From Terfezia claveryi (Eukaryota; Ascomycota; Pezizomycetes; Pezizales; Pezizaceae): a stretch of DNA of 64,000 bases. The DNA is taken from assembly GCA_015179025.1 (NCBI GenBank), contig WHUX01000005.1, forward strand, positions 744,001 to 808,000, in the 5' to 3' direction. Below are positions 47,158 through 57,748 of the stretch, one piece after another. How positions within the stretch are numbered: the stretch's first letter is position 1; every line of letters starts with the position of its first letter. The notes below the pieces were generated by a model that saw nothing but the letters and a program-made list of their open reading frames with translations, had not been told where the DNA came from and searched no databases. The translations under genes were made by a program, and so were the position numbers.

Positions 47158-48113
47158 TTCTGGGCCGCTCGCGGGCGGCATACCCACTATGCCCCTCGCG
47201 GGCAATTAATTTCAATTACTGAACTCGGTAATAAATCTGATGTGAGTTTGGTATACGGATACTGATTATTTTATTTTATTTCAATTTAAAATTATATGCG
47301 GTCCCAGTATGGGGACCATGTGATATATTTAGATATGCCCGGTAGATCTGAATTGATCTGGGGTGGGCATGAGCATCGTATTCATAGTTTAAGAGATTCG
47401 GTATTGTGAGATTTATTCATTTTTCAATATCAATGCATTACAACACCTGCCCTTGGGTTTTCTACTGGTTATTCCAAGAGAAGACCATGCCAAAACCGAC
47501 GATAAAAGGTTATATGCATCAATTTTCAACCAAGTAAGGTGTACTTTTCTAAACATTTATTGATCAGCCACCAACTAACCTTATATGGATACTCCAGCTA
47601 CTTGACAAATTACAATCACCTTAGCCAATCGGCAACAACTCGAGTTTCAGTCTCATGTACTTGCAAAAAAAAAAAGGTCCTGTGCCAATCGTCGCTGCCG
47701 ATGGTATAAAAATTGACTTGAAATATTCCATTTATTGTCACACCAAAGTACTAGCAGATCATGACTGTGGAAGCCTTTCAGCTCTAGGTAGCTGAACGAA
47801 CATAAATGGACTATTAGATAATAACCCAATTGACCTGGAGGATGACTCGGAGGATGAACCGGAGGAGATCCCAATCGAGATGCAGCTGTTACACGTCCCG
47901 TCCCACCGCTCCCAGGCCAGCTCCTGGCCGATACTGCCCGCGCCGGGATTAATGATAGCCTAGTTGTACTGTATATATTTGATATAGGTCTAGTTAGGTA
48001 TATTGTTATTAATTCAAGTGCGTTATGTTCCAAATCCAGTAATTAAATACATTGCACGCGAGGGGCATAGAGGGTATGCCCGCGGGCCGCCGACACCCAC
48101 GAACAGCCCAGAA
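47158..48113. mobile_element. Non-autonomous TIR element, TTCTGGGCCG ends
   Basis: The left terminus TTCTGGGCCGCTCGCGGGCG is mirrored by the right terminus, which in reverse complement reads TTCTGGGCTGTTCGTGGGTG. Both continue into GGGCATACCC-like and CTATGCCCCTCGCG words. The element is 956 bp, with CATATA just outside the right end as at 39767. Internal readings, including a minus-strand one at 48033-47653, show no transposase motif. The copy at 4388 is a mutated relative. Confidence 0.7.
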
Positions 48114-49188
48114 CATATACAGTACACACTTGTACAGTATTTATGCATCATTGTGAATCTCTCGATCTCGAGGCCCCGATGTCCTTTCACTAAGATTCAG
48201 CACTAGAACTTCTAGTCTGGTTTAGACCTTCATGCAGGATGTTCTTGTAGGGAAATAAGGTTATGCAGGTCTGTATTTATCGCCATACTGTATTTTCTGG
48301 TTGTTTATGACCCGGCGCTACTGCAAGTTCTCTCATACAAATCCAACGTTCTTGTCCGCACGAGCACTTCGATAGGTCTAGTTGAGTGAAAATCACACCT
48401 CTTCACGTTAGATCTTGCTAGCTCCGGGTCATAAAGAACCAGAAAATACGGTATCTCTCTTTGCCCTGGCTAATTCCAGTGGTATTTATCCATGAATCTC
48501 TAAGTTGCGCCTACCATCTTAAGCTTCTTCATGTATGACGCATATTAGTAGTACACTTTTCCGCAGCATGAGTACTCGACGTGATAGCTATTGATGCTAC
48601 ATATTCCAAATTGCAACCTCCGAAGCTAGGTACCTAGACCATAATAAGAAAAATTACTTTTTCTCCTATTACATCTGCATACTGGAACTAAAAATGTTAT
48701 ATTGGAGCTTCATCTCCACTATAAAATATATGGACATATAAACACAATTAAATGCAAGACGACAGGTATTATTAAATCGGATAAAGAAAATTTGTATTAT
48801 AAGGAAACCAACTAGAAAAATCTATGCTCTCCACACATATAGATGAAAGCCAACGGTAAGTTTTTTTTTTTTGTTTTCTTTAATAGTCTTATACCCGCAA
48901 TCGACCTAAGGTCATAAAGGGGTCCCGAAGCCTCCCCATTAAAGGTTCGACCTATACTTTCGGTACAAGAAACGGGTCCAGCTCCGAACCTAAGAAATTC
49001 CAAACTAAATCCGCACGAAAACAAAAGTCTCAGCCAACAGTAGTAAGTAAGAATCAGAAAAATCTATGAAACAGTGATACCTTATACGCCGTATGTGCTA
49101 TTGTAAAAAGATACCTCCCCCTCACCTGCCCCTACGGCCACTTCCTACCCCCCACCCTCTTTGTCTCCTCACTGTAGCTCGCATATTC
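48114..49188. other. Intergenic, no gene seen
   Basis: Short open frames only. GTACAGTA-type words occur near 48119-48140, and a TAGTCTGGTTTA word at 48213 resembles one micro-element arm. A poly-T tract lies at 48859-48871. Confidence 0.5.
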
Positions 49189-50538
49189 CTACATTTTGGA
49201 AATCTGAATGTAAGCCGCGACTGCTTGAAAAAGCTGCAATATCATCGAGATAAGTGCCAACACCAACACCGCAATCGCCGTGATGAAAGTCCAATACTGT
49301 AACGTGTTTCTCGAGTCGCGAAACAATTGCCTTAACGAAGTCGGGTGTGCCTCTTTCAAAATTTCCTCCAACTCCATCAATCTCTTCCCGAAATATGGAA
49401 ATTCTCCACACATATAGTTGTGACGTGGCTTCACACTACTCTTCCAATCACAGGTCCAAACCTCTCCTATATCTGGTCGACCACGAATATAGTTCTGAAG
49501 GGTGGGATCATTTTTTATGAGGTCATCGTAAAGAACCTTGCGACTCCCGGGAGTAGAGCCAAACAGCAGTTCAAAGGTTCTAGAAATCTCCTGTGTGAAG
49601 TGCGGAAACTTCGAACCCGCAGGATATCGGGTAACCTCATCACACGGGGACCTGCATCATAAGAGCTTGTCAGCGACATCGATAATAGTCAATAACAGTA
49701 GAAGGGAGTCCTACAGAGCCGTGCAATAATTAGCATAATAACAAAAGCCAGCTGTTTTGAAGAGTTTCACAGTTCGGGTTCGGTCCTCGAGTTGTAGGTG
49801 CTCCGTTATATCTCGAGTCCATTCGAACTCTAACCCTGCAACTTTGCGCAACCCCTCGCCATTAAAGCTTTTCGTGAAGAGGTGTTTCCTGTTGGTCGCC
49901 AAATGCCCTGGGCCCTCGAAGTTGACACAATGAGGAAGACAGCGGGCAATGAGGTCTCCCAGCGGAATATCCGCCAATGATACTGTAGGGGTTGAGATTA
50001 AGCCTGCGGCGGTCGGATTTACGCATTTTGAGTGCTTCTCAGGGTCCATTACAATAGCTGTACTGGATCCTAGTCCTGGAATACAAAGCCAAATGGCAAG
50101 TATCCACATAACAACCTCCGGTGATATGGAAGCCGAGCCATTGGGATCCCTCTCCCGTTCTGCATTCACGAAATCTCGTACAGTAAGAGTTGCACCAGCT
50201 TTCACGGAGAAAAAATCGACTACGTCCTTGAACTGTTTTATGGGGTCTCCAGGGTGTCGACTGCGCCGAAAATTCTCCAAATAAGATTTTGCTGCATCGT
50301 AGTAGTCTGCAGCCATATCCCTGACGCTCATTTGAAACGTTTTTAGGTGAATGAGATGTTTGCCTTTTGCTTGCTTCTTAAGGACACAATCTTTGGGCTT
50401 CTCTGGAAATTCTGGAAAAAGTGATATTGCAAATTCCTCGCATCCTAGGTTGTTTTGCTTTGCGGCATGGTACCGTTGTAGGCGATTGGCGATTCGCGAT
50501 TTAGAAAATGGGATGCGCAGGAGAAGCAAGGCAAGCAC
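49189..50538 (-). CDS. Membrane-tail family protein, paralogue 1
   Basis: Exons 50538-49715 and 49651-49189 join over a 63-bp intron (GTAGGA...TGCAG) to give at least 428 residues. Conserved blocks shared with the two neighbours are PEVVMWILAIWLCIPG, HLFTKSFNGEGLRKVAGLEF, TRDITEHLQLEDR and KLFKTAGFCYYAN, then FTQEISRTFELLFGSTPGSR. The end is FPYFGKRLMELEEIL, FRDSRNTLQYWTF and a hydrophobic segment, ITAIAVLVLALISMILQLF. The family is widespread in ascomycetes in my memory but has no assigned function. The final segment should insert in a membrane, leaving the body on one side. The first codon used (GTG at 50538) is not a convincing start, so a 5' exon is probably missing from this model. Confidence 0.7.
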
Positions 50539-52489
50539 AACGAGAGGAGGATATAAATCAACCCTGAAGATTAGTGAACAGCGACAGGGAAGTTATAGCC
50601 AAGCAGGCAAGCAATTATAGATCTATAAATTCTTCAGGTTCGATGCAGCAACTGTCTCTCCAGTTAGGCAGCACCCAAAGATCACCGCATCCTCCTGTTT
50701 CAGCTTTTCATCCAGTATCCCTTCCTCCTGATTGGCAGGATATTCCTAAATATACTAACAATGGGATTAATAAAAAGGCCGCGGTGTTTTGCGGATTAAA
50801 TGACAACATGAGTCACTTATTCACACCTGCACTGCTGCCTGAGACAACTACATCGTAGTTTCCTGGAACCACATAGGTGATCCTGCCTCTCGGGTACTTC
50901 GGTCCAGAATTAGGGCAGTGGATCATTCGACAATACACCCAAACGCCGTCCTACTGTTGAGCATAAAAATCAATCCTCTTGCTCGAAAAGCAAATTCCTG
51001 CCGCCATAGGCTTCCCGTCATTTTGCTCATGATTTCATGTTCCTGAAAAGTAAATCGATAGCTTGTTCTACTATCTCAGCTTTGGTGTCACCCACCGGGT
51101 TGTGCGAGCCCATAGACGCTGTCCCATAGATTTCAAAAGTTGTAATGGCCCACGGGCACCTACCACTGAAGTACAGCTAATCCACTGGCATCAGCATCTG
51201 GTAGGTGAGTTGCCTAGAAATAATCAAGGCTTAGCACACGATCAACTGATTTAACTGAGTTCTATCAATTTTGATTATGACTTGTTGCCTAGAAGCGCAA
51301 TGCCTGAGCAAAGAATGCAGACAATGGCACAAGGCTGCCGTGAAGCCATCGTTCCTCATTGCATGAAAACTGTCTGAGACAAGGTATGTCGACTGATAAC
51401 CGCCCACACAGGAGAAAACGCAAAAAGCAAAGACAACTTAGTCCTCGTCAACGTTGTCACTTGACCACTTCTCTCTCTCCAGGTATCATAGTTGCGTGCA
51501 CCATTTGAGTAGTTCTAAGAAAATAAAAATAAACAAAATTTTTGTGTGCCCCCTGGGACGTATTTGCCACCTTAATAATAACTGCACCAATCAGCATCTG
51601 TGATATCTCATCTTGGGTATAGATTTACAACTTACCCAGGGATAAGTGTCATGTACATAGGTTACATAGGTTTGGAAAACTTTCCTAACCGGTCTAGTAT
51701 CGTTATGGGGACCAAAAGAGCTGCGTGTTACTGTGTCGAAGTATTCCGTAAACTTGATACTGGAAGGAGTCAGGTGCGATCTCGGAGGCCTGGCCTCGTG
51801 GACATGATGGCACCGATGAAGGCTGAAGCCTAGGAATTTTGGTGGGAGAAACTCGGCAGACAATCACTGGTGCTTGGAAATTTGATAAGGACTGTAACAG
51901 GATACAAAAGAACCAATAGTAGTCATTCCATTGTAACCAATTAGACTATTCTGAAATATGTAGACTTGATACTCGGCTTTTCTAAATAATAAACCAAGCA
52001 TAAATCTGCATCCTACGTAATTAATAAATGCCTAATCCTATGAAATTGAAATTTATGGTATGAATTGTGAGCACTGCGCAACAACGTCTAGTTTGAGCGG
52101 AAGCAAGTCACGCCATGTACTCTACATGAGTGTAGTGGCGAAAATCTTGGCAAGGATATGTATCGCTTTTGCAACTTGAAAGTTGTAGTCTGACTATGAA
52201 AGTTGAAAATCAACAATCACTGAAGCTGAGTATGAGGCCCCTACTGCTGAGTTGTTTCGGTATAAGATCATGGGATATTCAATTCTCAAGCTTACTCAAA
52301 CAAGATTACAATGCTCAATTACACTGACTATATTACTCTCAGACGACTATATGCAGTCTAGCGACTATATGACTGAGCTCCACCTTCCAAAAAGATAAAC
52401 AGACCCGGTATATTACAACGCCCATATGCATGTTTCAACAGTTTCATATCACGAATATGATCTAATGATAATAAACACTCTCAACCCGT
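50539..52489. other. Intergenic with a copia scrap
   Basis: No intact gene is seen. The 5' exon of paralogue 1 may lie in the first 300 bp. Open frames at 51063-51254 and 51591-51863 show no family features. A Ty1/copia RNase H scrap is listed at 52210. Confidence 0.5.
52210..52260 (+). pseudogene. Ty1/copia RNase H scrap
   Basis: The reading STITEAEYEAPTAELF matches the copia RNase H motif 'S(T/S)...S(S/T)TEAEY.A...A'. It is short and isolated, with no longer frame around it, so it is a fossil fragment. Confidence 0.45.
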
Positions 52490-54344
52490 CTAGCTCTGCT
52501 TCAGGGCAAGGCTCACTTGCATAAATGATGCTATGGTCTGCAAGATGGACAGGATCAAGCCCACGATCGTCAGAATGAAAACAACGAAGGCTACAATGAA
52601 TGTGTAGTATTGAAGTTGGTCTCGAGAATCTCTCATGAGCTGCCTGAAGGTACTGGGGCGAACTTCATTGAGATACTGTTCCAAGACGAGTAGGCGTTCT
52701 GCAAAATAGGGGAAGTCCTCCAAATGGTATGTTGACCTACCCAATGCCCGGTTTGTTGCGTTGAGATACTGATTACTTGTAGAATGTTTTCCTTCTTCAG
52801 TCCAGAAAAGTCCAATCCTCCGATTTCTAAGTCTCATCGGAGGCATGAGCGGCTTCAGGTCCCTGAACGATTTCTGAAAGTCCCGAAAAATCTTTCTTCC
52901 TTTGGATGTTTTATCAAACAGTATTGTGAGTGTTCTCGAGACTTCTTGGGTGTAGTTCAACGGAATTGCTGTAGGTGCGGGAACCTCAGGACGCATATGC
53001 TCTCCTACAGGCACGCGCCAACTATGGGGGTCAGTTTTCTGTTCAAAAATCTTCGGAGAATATTTTACTTACTGTGCCTTATAGGATACTCTCTGGCTGT
53101 CGCAGAAACGATTCTGAGAATAACAAAACGCCCCAGTGATGAAAATGTACAACCTGCGGTTTGGCCGGTCGAAGTAAAGATGAGAGGTAATATCCCATGT
53201 TCGGACAAGCTCCACATTTCCGATCAGCACAAGACCATCCCCAGTAAATGCGGTCCCGAAAAGATGCGATCTGTGCACCGCTAAGGGTTCCGAGGAATCC
53301 GTGAACTCAATCGGCCGTGGTAATGCGCGTATCAACACCAAAATACAATTCGCGGGCTCCATACACCTAGTCAGTATAGTAGGTTTCTCCAAACAATGAA
53401 GAGAAAGCCATATTGACAGCATTTTGAATACTAATATAGCTGGAAAGGCTGGATTTCCGGCAGTGAACTCTGAAATGGAGGTTGGCTCTTGCTCCAGAAA
53501 TACACCTGAGAAAAATGTAACAACAGTTACAAAAGCACCCACGAGAGCTTCATATGTCCGATACACCGCTTCTCGCGACCACGAGGAGGTGTCTATGTTT
53601 CTTGATACAGTCACCAACTGCGACTCAGATGGGACCACCTCCGCTTGTGGAATCACAGTAGATTCCGGAACATCCTTCTGAGGAGTTGGCTCCGAGGTGG
53701 AGCTGCTAGTGGATACCCTGGGGGCGGTTGGTGGAAGAGGCTCCAGTTGTTCTGGCTCAATGCGTGGGGGCAAGGCTGGCCGGGGTCGCTCAGGTATTGG
53801 TGGTGGTAAGCATTCAGAAGAGCTCTGAGACTCTGCAACAGTTTTAACATCATTTTCCTCAAGCTTTTTCCCTTGCACAAGTTCTCCAGGAACTTCTGGA
53901 TTGCAGCTGCCCTCCAATTTCGGTGCTACCAGGGCTTTTTTTTGTGCTTTCAGTTAGAAATGAATTAAAGCAAGGAAGGCACAGAAACCTACAACTAGAC
54001 GACTTGATGCTTGGAGTTGGTACATCCGGTTTCTGCTTCTTCTGCTTCTCGTCAATCTCCCCCGCTTGTGCTTCCGCATATTCCTTCCACTTTTTCCACT
54101 CATGCAGTTCTACCAATCGATGCTCCACGAATCTGCAATAATCAGATGCCAGCAGCAGTCTTTTGGCTTCATCAAATTCCTTGAGTCCGGGTAGTGCGCA
54201 GTCAATTATTCGCAGGCGGAGAGATGTGTCAAAAAGCCATTCACGTTCCCCATGACTTAAAATGTGCATTTCCTCCTCCTGCGGCATCGTCACATTCACC
54301 GCCGCCCAATTGGAACTGTCATACCGAATACCGCCCTCAGACAT
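52490..54344 (-). CDS. Membrane-tail family protein, paralogue 2
   Basis: Exons 54344-53989, 53906-53090 and 53038-52490 give 573 residues. The 82-bp first intron has a CTAAC branch and the 51-bp second intron starts GTATCC; both restore frame exactly. The N-terminal part starts MSEGGIRYDSSNWAAVNVTM and is helical. A Pro-rich linker follows with PPPIPERPRPALPPRIEPEQ. The shared core has FPAILVFKMLSIWLSL, HLFGTAFTGDGLVLIGNVEL, TWDITSHLYFDRPNRRLYIF and TGAFCYSQN, then YTQEVSRTLTILFDKTSKGR. The end is FPYFAERLLVLEQYL, MRDSRDQLQYYTF and the membrane segment VAFVVFILTIVGLILSILQT. Function is unknown. It is divergent from the Pin3-like gene, 385 bp apart. Confidence 0.8.
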
Positions 54345-54729
54345 CTGAGAAAATGTTATCGAATTCCAAAGGCTCAGAACTGAAATCCATTATTGCGGGA
54401 AGAACTCCGCTATTTACAGTACATCACACGCGCCGAGGGACGATCGTGGCTTTGAGAACAGAGCTGCAGCTCCACACCCTGTCGTTTGTTCGCATCTGCA
54501 GCCACTTCATGACGCATGGCTAGTTTTACGCTATTCTCTAAGTATAGGTACTTGTACATCTGGATCTGCCCTCGCTAGGTTGGCTTATTCACATATGAGC
54601 AGAAAAGCCGAGGGTGTCGGATTCCCGGAAGTCTCGGGGCTTAGCCGCATGGATCATAATTCCTGGCAAAAAACTCCTCTCCACCTCATCATCGATATAT
54701 AGACATTATCATTCTAATTGAAGCTAGAA
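54345..54729. promoter_or_regulatory. Divergent region, paralogue 2 and SH3 gene
   Basis: The 385-bp segment separates the two start codons, which point outward, so it should hold both promoters. No clear TATA box; a TATATAGACATTAT stretch at about 54696-54710 lies just before the SH3 start. Co-regulation is possible but only inferred. Confidence 0.45.
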
Positions 54730-55617
54730 ATGTCGAATAGTGAGCTTGCTCAAACAGCCGTGAGGAATAGGGCCATACGGGCTATTCTGACGGTGAGTTT
54801 CTTGGTTGGAGTTGCAAGATTGTTAACTAATGAAGAAAACGTTTTAGGAGCTAGAATTTTTGGCGGAGGCAAGAATTATCACATACGATGACTACAAGAA
54901 GATAACAGCACTCCTCCCTGACACCAAGACATACTCAGGAGCTGCATTTACGGTCACGCCTCAACTGACGTCCACCGAAACCCCTAAGACAGCCAAGGCC
55001 CCGGCCTCCCAAGTTGTTGTTTCCCAAATAGGCGCCACCTCTAGCCCAGCTTCGGAGAAAAAGAAGACCCATCCCGAAACCGCTGCACCACCTCCATCAT
55101 ATGTGTCTGTGAACGAACCAACGGTACCTTTTGACGCCAGAGCTTTACACGATTTTGGAAATCATGCCGGCTACCAGCCTGGAGATTTGCTGTTCTCGAA
55201 GGGCTCCTTAATACGCGTACGTAAGAAGGAAAGTCATGATTGGTGGTATGGACAAGTCCTCAATGAACAGCACCAACCAGTCGGGGAGATGGGTCTCTTC
55301 CCCAAGACCTTTGTCAAGGTAGAATATAATGAGAAGGTCGTGGATTCAAAGCCTTCATTGCCGATGCGCAAAACGGGAGATAATATGATGACAAGCATCG
55401 CACATGACAGTGGGAGTGGAAGAGTGGCACCACAGGAGGAAAAGGGAAAAGGTAAACTTGAAGAAAATGGGACCAAATTTGGAAAGAAGTTGGGGAATGC
55501 AGCGATTTTTGGCGCTGTATGTGGCCCCATATCCTCTCTATACAGCACAACTGTGAGCTAATAATTCCTCCTCAGGGTGCCACAATCGGAAGCAAAATCG
55601 TGGGTGGCATTTTCTAA
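54730..55617 (+). CDS. SH3-domain protein, Lsb1/Pin3-like
   Basis: Exons 54730-54792, 54848-55516 and 55576-55617 give 257 residues. The N-terminus (NRAIRAILTELEFLAEARI, ITYDDYKKITALLPD) matches the 'NRSL..I.TEL.FL....I....Y..I...LP' region of yeast Lsb1/Pin3. A Thr/Ser/Pro linker precedes the SH3 domain, ARALHDFGNHAGYQPGDLLF through WWYGQVLNE to GLFPKTFVKVEY. The last exon supplies GATIGSKIVGGIF after AIFGA, the conserved tail of this family. Relatives bind Las17/WASP and act at actin patches. The Gln/Asn-rich prion-like part of yeast Pin3 is absent. Introns are 55 and 59 bp. Confidence 0.88.
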
Positions 55618-56052
55618 TGGTTTCTTAAAGAAATTCGTTGGGTGCTTTGATATTAAGGAACGATCAGCATACCGCAGAGCTTGGTTTCATTAATATCTCG
55701 GATGCAGGACTTTTGGCCACATATCGGCTGTTTTTGGAGACTTATTTGGATATACCTGTGCTGGTAAGTTTTATATCTTTTGGTCGATGAGGCTATGTCC
55801 TATGCAATTTTTGGTAAATGCCCAGAACTCACACCCCCTTCTGGCGCACATATATGCAAAAAATCTGAGTAGCTAGGCAGTTGAATTGGATGATCGTTCG
55901 AAGACCATTATTATTGCCGATACTGTTCCGGAAGTCAGATGCCAAAAAAAATAAGCTTAAACTGAGACCTTCATAAACAATGAACCGCAATTATCTCTCA
56001 TACTGAAATAAATAAATAAAGCCTAACTGAGTAAGATTGCCTTCAAATAATG
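55618..56052. other. Spacer between convergent genes
   Basis: I see nothing in it; short AT-rich DNA between the SH3 gene and paralogue 3. Confidence 0.55.
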
Positions 56053-57748
56053 TCACCGCCCGAATACCTGCAAAAAGGACGCAATAGTCTGTAACAAAGC
56101 CAACACCAGCCCCACCGCCGTCATGAAAAACACCACCACCGCAATCATAAACGTATAATACTGCAACTGATCCCTCGAATCCTTCAACAAGTCCCTCCAC
56201 GTCGCGGGCTTCACCTCACCAAGGAAAGTCTCCAAAACTAGCAAACGCCGTCCAAACCTTCGAAAGTTTGTACTACGGTACACGTGCTTACTCCGATCTC
56301 GCATTTGGTCTATGGCGCTGAGAACCAACTTGTTGCTGTGATTGAGGGCCCAGCTGCGTGATCGCGAGCTGTAGATTGGGTTCTCCGACGTCCATAGATC
56401 GCTGATAGCATGTCTTCGCTTGCGAAGGGGTGGCATGATGGGCCTGAGATCAGGTTCGGACATTTGAAATTTGTGGAATACTCGCCGCGAAGCCGGAGAA
56501 CAGTCGAACAATAAGGAGAATGTTCTAGAGAGCTCTTCGGTGAATACCCGTTGCAGTCCTGACGCTGGCCTTGCCACAGTCAACCCAGATGTCACAATAT
56601 TGTCGCGGCAGTAACTGAACTTACGGAAGACCAGCATCTCGCTGATAATTGTTGTTCGACCATGTAAACCCCGCAGTAGTAAACAAAAACAGCGTGCGAG
56701 CTCGCTTGTCAAAATGGAGGTGAAGGCCAATAGTTCTTGTGCGCACAAGCCTAACTCCAGCAAGATTCACCAAACGGTCACCATTCAGATCTGTTTTAGA
56801 GAAAATATGAGACTCTTCATCCTGTCCCTCCCATTCAATCGTCGGAGGAACTGCCTCACAGAGCGTTAGAAGCGACGACACTGGTAAGTGAATAAATGTT
56901 GCAGGGTCCTCCACTGATTTCCGAGAGAACTGCATTGCTGAACACAGCCATATACCTAAAAATTGCAACACTAACTCCGAAGGGAGCTCAGGGCATAATT
57001 GACAAAATTCGTAAATAGTGCGCTCACAAGGATACAGCTCAGTATTTCCGAAGAAAGCTGTAATCGCTATAAAGTCTGCGACCTTCTCCTCAAATAAATA
57101 TTCATCGGCCTCGTCTCTTGCCTGTGAGCTGACGTGCACAGTACTATCGACGGATTTGGCACTAGCAGATGGGGATCTATTGTTATGCTCAACGTTGTCG
57201 ACCTTATTTTCCGTGTATTTTTCCCCCTGTGTTGAGGTCGTGATTTCGCCCCTCTCAGTCGCTATTCCCTCGGTTTTCAAGCTATAGAGACCCTCTGGTT
57301 GTTTTAAGCTCCCAGGTAAGGCCGATTCAGGACCAGGTACTGGTACTTGTGGGGGGCGTGGAGGAATCGGTGGGGGACGTGCGGGAATCTGTGGGGGGCG
57401 TGTATTTGCAGCCGGGACGGATGATGTTTCGACTGCTTCTGATGGCCGTTTCACGGTGATGGTAGGTTTTTGAATTGGGGACTCATTCTTGCGTGATGCA
57501 ATGGATATAACACTGGTTCCTCCCCTTTTAGGTTTGCGCGCTTTCAGGAATTTGAGTGATGATTGAAGATATTGGAGGTACCCATTCCCGATGTCAAGTT
57601 TCTCTGGCGAGCTTCCATAGATCACCGTCAGTTGTGGCATGGAGTTAGTAAGAACCTGCTCCTGTTGTTCAGGAGTAAACAACATCTCCACATTTGTAGA
57701 CCAATCCACTGCCGCGTCTCCCCTGATGATAACCTCTGGAGGATACAT
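56053..57748 (-). CDS. Membrane-tail family protein, paralogue 3
   Basis: Exon 1 (57748-56625) and exon 2 (56569-56053) join over a 55-bp GTAAGT...GCAAG intron to give 546 residues. The N-terminus MYPPEVIIRGDAAVDWSTNV and the SSLKFLKARKPKRGG segment differ from the neighbours. A Pro-rich stretch with PPQIPARPPPIPPRPPQVP follows. The shared core reads PSELVLQFLGIWLCSAMQFS, HIFSKTDLNGDRLVNLAGV, TRTIGLHLHFDKRARTLFLF and TTAGFTWSNN, then FTEELSRTFSLLFDCSPASR. The end is FRRFGRRLLVLETFL, LKDSRDQLQYYTF and the membrane segment IAVVVFFMTAVGLVLALLQT. Function is unknown. The PxxP-type linker could be a ligand for an SH3 domain such as that of the adjacent gene, which is inference. Confidence 0.8.

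Noticed and set aside
54730..55617. Prion-forming Pin3 orthologue
   Set aside because: The SH3 protein has no Gln/Asn-rich region, so only the SH3 and end regions can be equated with Pin3/Lsb1.
49189..57748. Idea that the paralogues are NLR or HeLo-type immune receptors
   Set aside because: No NACHT/NB-ARC P-loop, repeat domain or HeLo-like N-terminus is visible, and the hydrophobic segment is C-terminal.
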